Shown in pieces: positions 60,266-64,000 of a stretch of DNA of 64,000 nt (its first letter is position 1; every line of letters begins with the position of its first letter). The notes under the pieces are model-generated. The model saw only the letters and a list, made by a program, of their open reading frames with translations, made no database searches and was not told the DNA's origin. This DNA comes from Chloroflexota bacterium. Lineage in GTDB: Bacteria > Chloroflexota > Limnocylindria > Limnocylindrales > CSP1-4. The stretch is taken from contig JAHBUZ010000016.1 in NCBI GenBank assembly GCA_019637815.1, positions 1 through 64,000 on the forward strand, read 5' to 3'. Position numbers and translations under genes: made by a program.

Positions 60266-61462
60266 TCAGGCCGGCGCCGGTCCGAGCGGCTGGCCGAGCA
60301 GCATGGGATGACCCAGCAGGCCCGTGTAGCGCGGCCGGTACCGCTCGAGGTTGTACATCGTCGCGATGTCGACATGTCGTGCGCCGAGCGCGGGGTCGGG
60401 GAGCGGGGAGTGGGTGTACTTGCCGTCGCGGATGGCGGTCATGCGCCCGCTCACATCGTCGGCGATGAGATCGAGGGCGATGTTCGCGAACGTGAACGCG
60501 ACGATGGTGTCGATGGCGTCCGGCTCGCCCGACCGCAGGTCATAGGTCAGCTCGGAGGCGACGCTCTCGATGCCCGACCGGCGCTTGATCTCCGCGGCGA
60601 GCGTCTCGCCGATGTTCGCCTTGTGACGATGGCCGAACATGTCCGCGTCGCCCACCTCCGTGAGCGAGCCACCGGCCCACATCGCACCCTCCGCGGCGAT
60701 CACGAACGCGTAGTGGCTGGGGTTGAGGCGGTGGTCCTCGGCGAGCACCGAGACCAGGTGGTCGAGGTCGAAGGGCGCTTCCGGGATGAGGCAGCGGCCC
60801 GCGGTCACGAACGCCGTGTAGAGCGCGGAGAAGCCGGCGTCCCGTCCGAAGATCCGGAACACGCCGATGCGCTCGTGGGAGCCGAGCGTCGTGCGCTGCC
60901 GGTTGATGGCGTCCTTGGCGCGGGTGATGGCCGTGGAGAAGCCGATGCAGTACTCGGTGCCCTGGACGTCGTTGTCCATCGTCTTGGGGATGGCGATGAG
61001 GCGCACGCCGTTGTCCGCGAGCGTCTGCGAGAAGCTGAGCGTGTCGTCGCCCCCGATGGGCACCAGGTAGTCGAGGCCCAGCCGCTCGATGTTCTCGAGC
61101 ACGACGGGCGTGAGGTCGTACGTCTCGCCATCGGTCGTCAGGCTCGCGCGTCGCTCGGTGCCGAGGTGCTCCGGGAGCCCGGCCGCGCGCATCCGTCGAG
61201 GGTTCGTGCGCGAGGTGTGGAGCCAGGTGCCGCCCGTCCGGTCGATGGTCCGCGTGTTGATGCGGTCGAGCGGCACGACATAGCGCGGATCGGGACGGTC
61301 GCCGTCCCAGCGCTGATGGGTCATCCCCTCCCAGCCGCGCCGGATGCCCACGACCTCGTAGCCCAGGTCGGTGGCGCGATACGTGACGCTCTTGATGACG
61401 CCGTTGAGACCGGGGACATCGCCTCCTCCGGTCAGGATGCCGATGCGTCGGGTGCGGGCCAT
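60266..61462 (-). CDS. pfkA: 6-phosphofructokinase with PPi-type active-site signature
   Basis: This 398-residue phosphofructokinase phosphorylates fructose 6-phosphate. The nucleotide-binding start is GILTGGGDVPGLN. At the donor site it reads VPIGGDDTLSFS (GGDD, 137-140), where ATP enzymes have GGDG, and IPKTMDNDVQG (159-169) with Lys, where ATP enzymes have Gly. These two residues are the standard PPi-dependent signature. The substrate motif is RIGVFRIFGRDAGFSALYTA. The start ATG 61462 is set by homology. Use of PPi is predicted from sequence, not shown; it would fit the H+-pumping pyrophosphatase in the window. Confidence 0.9.
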   Translation of the reverse strand: MARTRRIGILTGGGDVPGLNGVIKSVTYRATDLGYEVVGIRRGWEGMTHQRWDGDRPDPRYVVPLDRINTRTIDRTGGTWLHTSRTNPRRMRAAGLPEHLGTERRASLTTDGETYDLTPVVLENIERLGLDYLVPIGGDDTLSFSQTLADNGVRLIAIPKTMDNDVQGTEYCIGFSTAITRAKDAINRQRTTLGSHERIGVFRIFGRDAGFSALYTAFVTAGRCLIPEAPFDLDHLVSVLAEDHRLNPSHYAFVIAAEGAMWAGGSLTEVGDADMFGHRHKANIGETLAAEIKRRSGIESVASELTYDLRSGEPDAIDTIVAFTFANIALDLIADDVSGRMTAIRDGKYTHSPLPDPALGARHVDIATMYNLERYRPRYTGLLGHPMLLGQPLGPAPA

Positions 61463-61697
61463 GGCGGAACCTCGCGATGATGCGGTCGATGTCAGGCTCG
61501 CGGCACGCCACAAGGCGCCGCGGTCCGGTGCGTCCCTCCCCATCGCCCGGCAGGGTCATCGTACCGCCGCGGGACGCAGGTCGCAGCCACGGTCGCCTGG
61601 ACGCACGCCCGCGACGCCGGATGCGTGGGCGGATGACGCGGATCGGGCAGCGCCGGCATCGCCGATCGGGCCGCGCCGATGTCGCGGGGTCCGCTGG

Positions 61698-61703
61698 TAC
61701 GAT
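61698..61703 (+). promoter_or_regulatory. -10 element for the TadA-like gene (leaderless start)
   Basis: TACGAT ends six bases before GTG 61710. Confidence 0.55.
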
Positions 61704-61709
61704 CGGATC

Positions 61710-62186
61710 GTGAACTACGAGCTGTACATGGGCGCGGCCCTCGCGGAGGCACAGGCGGCGGTCGCCGATGGCGAGGTGGGTGACGGTGCTGCCGCGGTCG
61801 TGGACGAGGCGCTCGTCGCCCGTGCCCGACGGACGAGTGCCGGCAGCGGGGACCCCACGGCACATGCCGTGCTCGCGGTCATCCGCGAGACCAGCCAGCG
61901 TCTCGGGCGGCCCTCCCTCGCGGGCGTCACCGTGTTCAGCGTCGTGGAGCCGTGCGCCATGTGCGCGGGTGCGCTGCTGGAGGCGGACGTGGACCGAGTC
62001 GTGTTCGCGCTCGCCGACCCGCGGGATGGCGCCTGTGGCTCGGCCCGCCAGCTCCTTGGCCAGGGGGTCGCGGGCAGTCGGGTGCGGGTCGTCTCGGGCA
62101 TCCTCGCCGACGAGGCGGCGGAGCTGCGGCCGGAGCTGCTGCGCACCGCCACGGAGCGGGGCGGCCATCGGGAGACGTCCGCCTGA
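61710..62186 (+). CDS. tadA: TadA-family deaminase homologue lacking the catalytic Glu
   Basis: This 158-residue protein is of the tRNA adenosine deaminase family. Zinc ligands are kept: His52 in DPTAHAVLAV and Cys82/Cys85 in EPCAMCAGALL. The proton-shuttling Glu of the HAE motif, two residues after the His, is Val54 (codon GTG, 61869-61871). The N-terminal GEVPVGA reads GEVGDGA and the usual Asn of RAHN is missing. TadA normally edits A34 of tRNA-Arg(ACG) to inosine. Here the protein looks inactive or repurposed, and the window's Arg tRNA has G34. The start is set by TACGAT six bases upstream of GTG 61710. Confidence 0.9.
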   Translation: MNYELYMGAALAEAQAAVADGEVGDGAAAVVDEALVARARRTSAGSGDPTAHAVLAVIRETSQRLGRPSLAGVTVFSVVEPCAMCAGALLEADVDRVVFALADPRDGACGSARQLLGQGVAGSRVRVVSGILADEAAELRPELLRTATERGGHRETSA

Positions 62187-62231
62187 CCGAACGTGGAGGG
62201 GTCGCGCGACGGCCATCGGACGGGCCTTTGC

Positions 62232-62237
62232 TATGCT
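62232..62237 (+). promoter_or_regulatory. -10 element for tRNA-Ser(CGA)
   Basis: TATGCT ends seven bases before 62245, the first mature base of the tRNA. Transcription would start at the mature 5' end, so no 5' processing would be needed. Confidence 0.55.
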
Positions 62238-62244
62238 TGCCCGT

Positions 62245-62330
<86 letters not shown>

Positions 62331-62373
62331 CTCTGACACCCCGGCCGGCCAGCACGGCCCGGACACCCGCCCC

Positions 62374-62461
62374 GGAGAGGTCGCCTAGTGGCCGAGGGCG
62401 CCGCACTGGAAATGCGGTATGGGGCAACCCATCGAGGGTTCGAATCCCTCCCTCTCCGCCA
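62374..62461 (+). tRNA. tRNA-Ser, anticodon GGA
   Basis: The acceptor arms GGAGAGG and CCTCTCC pair fully, with encoded CCA. The anticodon stem CGCA/TGCG encloses CTGGAAA, giving GGA (reads UCC/UCU). It lies 43 bases after tRNA-Ser(CGA) and probably shares its transcript. Confidence 0.97.
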
Positions 62462-62543
62462 GTTCCCCTCGTCCCCCCCCACCGCGCCCAGCGCGTCGTT
62501 CCCGGACCGTCCTGCCCTGCGCGGGAGGGCTTGCATCGGCAGG

Positions 62544-62549
62544 TAGTAT
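62544..62549 (+). promoter_or_regulatory. -10 element for the secreted protein gene at 62624
   Basis: TAGTAT without a good -35. A dyad GTCGTCCTACGAC follows at 62550-62562, at the expected transcription start. The leader to the ATG is about 70 bases. Confidence 0.45.
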
Positions 62550-62623
62550 GTCGTCCTACGACTTGCCCGCACGCGTGCCCTACGACCCGCGCCGGCAGGC
62601 GTGTGTGGAGATGAGGTGGCCAG

Positions 62624-63235
62624 ATGCCTCGACGTCGGTCCATGCGAGTGCTGGCGGTGCTCGCGTCCCTGATCCTGGTGGCGTTGCCGGGGCTCCCGAC
62701 GACGGCTGCGTCGCCCGTCCGCTTCGGTGCCAAGCTCGACCGCTTCACCGAGCCCACGCCCGCGGAGCGCTGTGCCCAGCACGGCAGCATCCCGGCCGGT
62801 AGCACCTGCACCTGGGTGGCCGCGGTCGCCTTCCAGAACGCGGGCAAGCACAAGGCGCCCAAGAACGGCACCATCGGCAAGATCCGGCTCATCTCGTGCG
62901 TGGCGGGCAGCTTCACCGTCCAGGCCGCGCGCAAGCAGTCGGGATCACAGAAGTTCAAGGTGGTCCGGAGCGGGCCGACCATCAACTACAAGAAGGACAC
63001 CCGCAGCCAGTGCGGCGGGGACGGCTTCGACGACTTCAAGATCCAGAGCTTCAACGTGAACTTCACCGTGAAGAAGGGCGACTACATCGCCGTGAAGGCG
63101 AAGAAGGTCGGCTTCATGCGCAACTCCAGCAGCGGCGACACGCTCCTGTTCGAGCCACCGCTCAAGGTGGGTGGCGGCTTCAAGTCGAAGGACACGACCA
63201 CCGGCAGCATGCTCATCCAGTTCCAGTACAAGTAG
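62624..63235 (+). CDS. Secreted Lys-rich hypothetical protein
   Basis: This 203-residue protein has a signal peptide (about residues 1-29, VLASLILVALPGLPTTAA). The mature part is beta-rich, with many Lys and Gly residues and four Cys (RCAQHGSIPAGSTCTW, SCVAGSF, SQCGGDG). No family was recognised. The Ser/Lys-rich segments are KQSGSQKFKVVRSGPT and FKSKDTTTGSMLIQFQYK. It is unrelated to neighbouring genes. TAGTAT at 62544-62549 is the likely -10. Confidence 0.7.
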   Translation: MPRRRSMRVLAVLASLILVALPGLPTTAASPVRFGAKLDRFTEPTPAERCAQHGSIPAGSTCTWVAAVAFQNAGKHKAPKNGTIGKIRLISCVAGSFTVQAARKQSGSQKFKVVRSGPTINYKKDTRSQCGGDGFDDFKIQSFNVNFTVKKGDYIAVKAKKVGFMRNSSSGDTLLFEPPLKVGGGFKSKDTTTGSMLIQFQYK

Positions 63236-63309
63236 GTCGCGGTACCCGGGCGCGACCCGTGCCGCCAGGCCGTGCTCGCGCCCGCTCCGCTCGCCGGCCG
63301 GTCCCGGGG

Positions 63310-63315
63310 TATCAT
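63310..63315 (+). promoter_or_regulatory. -10 element for the SRP RNA gene
   Basis: TATCAT ends six bases before 63322, the first base of the SRP RNA. It sits in the loop of the palindrome CCCGGGGTATCATCCCCGGG (63303-63322), so DNA or RNA cruciform formation could affect it. Confidence 0.6.
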
Positions 63316-63321
63316 CCCCGG

Positions 63322-63588
63322 GCCGTGCTAGGCGGGGAACTAGCGGTGCCCTGTACCTGCAAACCGCTTCAGCAGGGCTGAATCCCCTCTCGAGGCCCGC
63401 GTTCGCGGATGCCGACGGGACGAGCAGTGTTGAGGATCGGGTCCCGCGCAGCGGCGACGCGTGAACCACGTCAGGTCCGGAAGGAAGCAGCGTTAAGCGC
63501 TGCTCGCCGGGTGCCGCGGATCGGCCTGGTCCGAGCTGTTCGACCCGGATGGGCCCACGGGTGTCGTGGTCGACAGAGGGTGCACGGC
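63322..63588 (+). ncRNA. ffs: Large signal recognition particle RNA (bacterial, with Alu domain)
   Basis: A 267-base SRP RNA whose ends pair (GCCGTGC 63322-63328 with GCACGGC 63582-63588). The Alu domain is recognisable by GTGCTAGGCGGGGAACTAGC and GCCCTGTACCTGCAAACCGC near the 5' end. The S domain has GTCAGGTCCGGAAGGAAGCA with the GGAA tetraloop that binds Ffh. This is the large type found in Firmicutes and some other phyla, not the short 4.5S form. It directly precedes dnaX, as in Bacillus. Confidence 0.95.
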
Positions 63589-63625
63589 AACTCCCTCCGC
63601 TCGCGTGGGTCCGGCCCTGTCCGGC

Positions 63626-63631
63626 TATCCT
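63626..63631 (+). promoter_or_regulatory. -10 element for dnaX (leaderless start)
   Basis: TATCCT ends seven bases before ATG 63639. Confidence 0.5.
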
Positions 63632-63638
63632 GACGAGG

Positions 63639-64000
63639 ATGCCCTCCGGAACCGACGCTCCCACGACCGCGACCCTCGACTCGGTCGCCTCGCACCAGGC
63701 GATCTATCGCCGGTTCCGCGCCCAGACCTTCTCGCAGATGGTCGGTCAGCGGGCGGTCGTGGAGACCCTCCGCAACGCCATCCGGCTCGGCCGGCTGGGC
63801 CATGGTCTGCTGTTCGTGGGGCCACGTGGGACGGGCAAGACCTCCACGGCGCGCATCCTCGCCAAGGCCGTCAACTGCACGGACCTGCGGGATGGCGAGC
63901 CGTGCGACGCCTGCCCCTCGTGCGTGTCCATCCGGGAAGGGCGGACGCTCGACGTCATCGAGATGGACGCGGCATCCAACAACCGCGTGGACGACATGCG
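63639..64000 (+). CDS. dnaX: DNA polymerase III subunit gamma/tau, N-terminal part (cut by window edge)
   Basis: The first 120 codons of the clamp-loader ATPase, open to the end of the window. After a short N-terminal tail it has IYRRFRAQTFSQMVGQ, Walker A LFVGPRGTGKTSTARILAKA, and the zinc module CTDLRDGEPCDACPSC, followed by VIEMDAASNNRVDDM. These are the canonical DnaX motifs. The gene follows the SRP RNA by 50 bases, an order conserved in several phyla. The ATG is set by TATCCT seven bases upstream. Confidence 0.97.
   Translation, partial: MPSGTDAPTTATLDSVASHQAIYRRFRAQTFSQMVGQRAVVETLRNAIRLGRLGHGLLFVGPRGTGKTSTARILAKAVNCTDLRDGEPCDACPSCVSIREGRTLDVIEMDAASNNRVDDM

Overview
The window is a G+C-rich (about 70% by eye), densely coded bacterial chromosome segment made mostly of housekeeping genes. 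Three features point to Chloroflexota, perhaps a Limnocylindria-like lineage, although the assignment is tentative because no taxonomic marker is present: a large SRP RNA directly before dnaX, a tryptophan T-box before the trp genes, and actinobacteria-like coding with many leaderless starts. No phage, insertion sequence, CRISPR array or rRNA was seen. Both ends are cut inside genes: a glutamate dehydrogenase on the left and dnaX on the right.

Layout. 1-10.2 kb: end of gdhA, a Fic protein with an AbiEi-like N-terminus behind a repeat-rich operator, a DUF2975/XRE pair, a HAD phosphatase, an orphan HigA, ilvE, an AAA_26-DRTGG ATPase and three secreted, membrane-anchored paralogues. 10.2-15.7 kb: a pantothenate/CoA block (panC, panB, coaBC, coaX) interrupted by two toxin-antitoxin modules (MazF-type and PIN-type). 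15.7-24 kb: an M16 peptidase, a TPR-like protein, ndk, a membrane pyrophosphatase (hppA), an intergenic repeat cluster, uppP and argR. 24-28.8 kb: greA, class I lysyl-tRNA synthetase, serS, tRNA-Ser(UGA) and an LLM-type oxidoreductase. 29-34.8 kb: small proteins, an LCP protein, and a MarR/GbsR-like regulator divergent from a large helicase. 34.9-40.7 kb: a T-box-controlled trp operon, trpD-trpCFB-trpA-SIS, in which IGP synthase, PRA isomerase and tryptophan synthase beta are one 990-residue polypeptide. 40.7-47.2 kb: a sugar ABC transporter without its ATPase, a divergent FucU mutarotase, an IMPase-family phosphatase and aroE. 47.4-63.6 kb: tRNA genes, small hypothetical genes (one frameshifted), DinB, cupin and EamA proteins, a ThuA/Gfo pair, a beta-helix protein, a glycosyltransferase, a phosphofructokinase with PPi-type residues, a TadA homologue, two more tRNA-Ser genes, a secreted protein, SRP RNA and dnaX.

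Themes. (1) Many isolated genes on both strands carry a TANNNT-like -10 hexamer six or seven bases before the start codon, so leaderless mRNAs appear common. The same spacing fixes the 5' ends of the SRP RNA and one tRNA-Ser. (2) The TadA homologue lacks the catalytic Glu of its HAE motif, and the only Arg tRNA in the window has anticodon GCG, which needs no A34-to-inosine editing. (3) The K+-independent-type pyrophosphatase and the PPi-type phosphofructokinase suggest pyrophosphate is used as an energy currency. (4) All four serine isoacceptors (UGA, GCU, CGA, GGA) and SerRS are in this one window.
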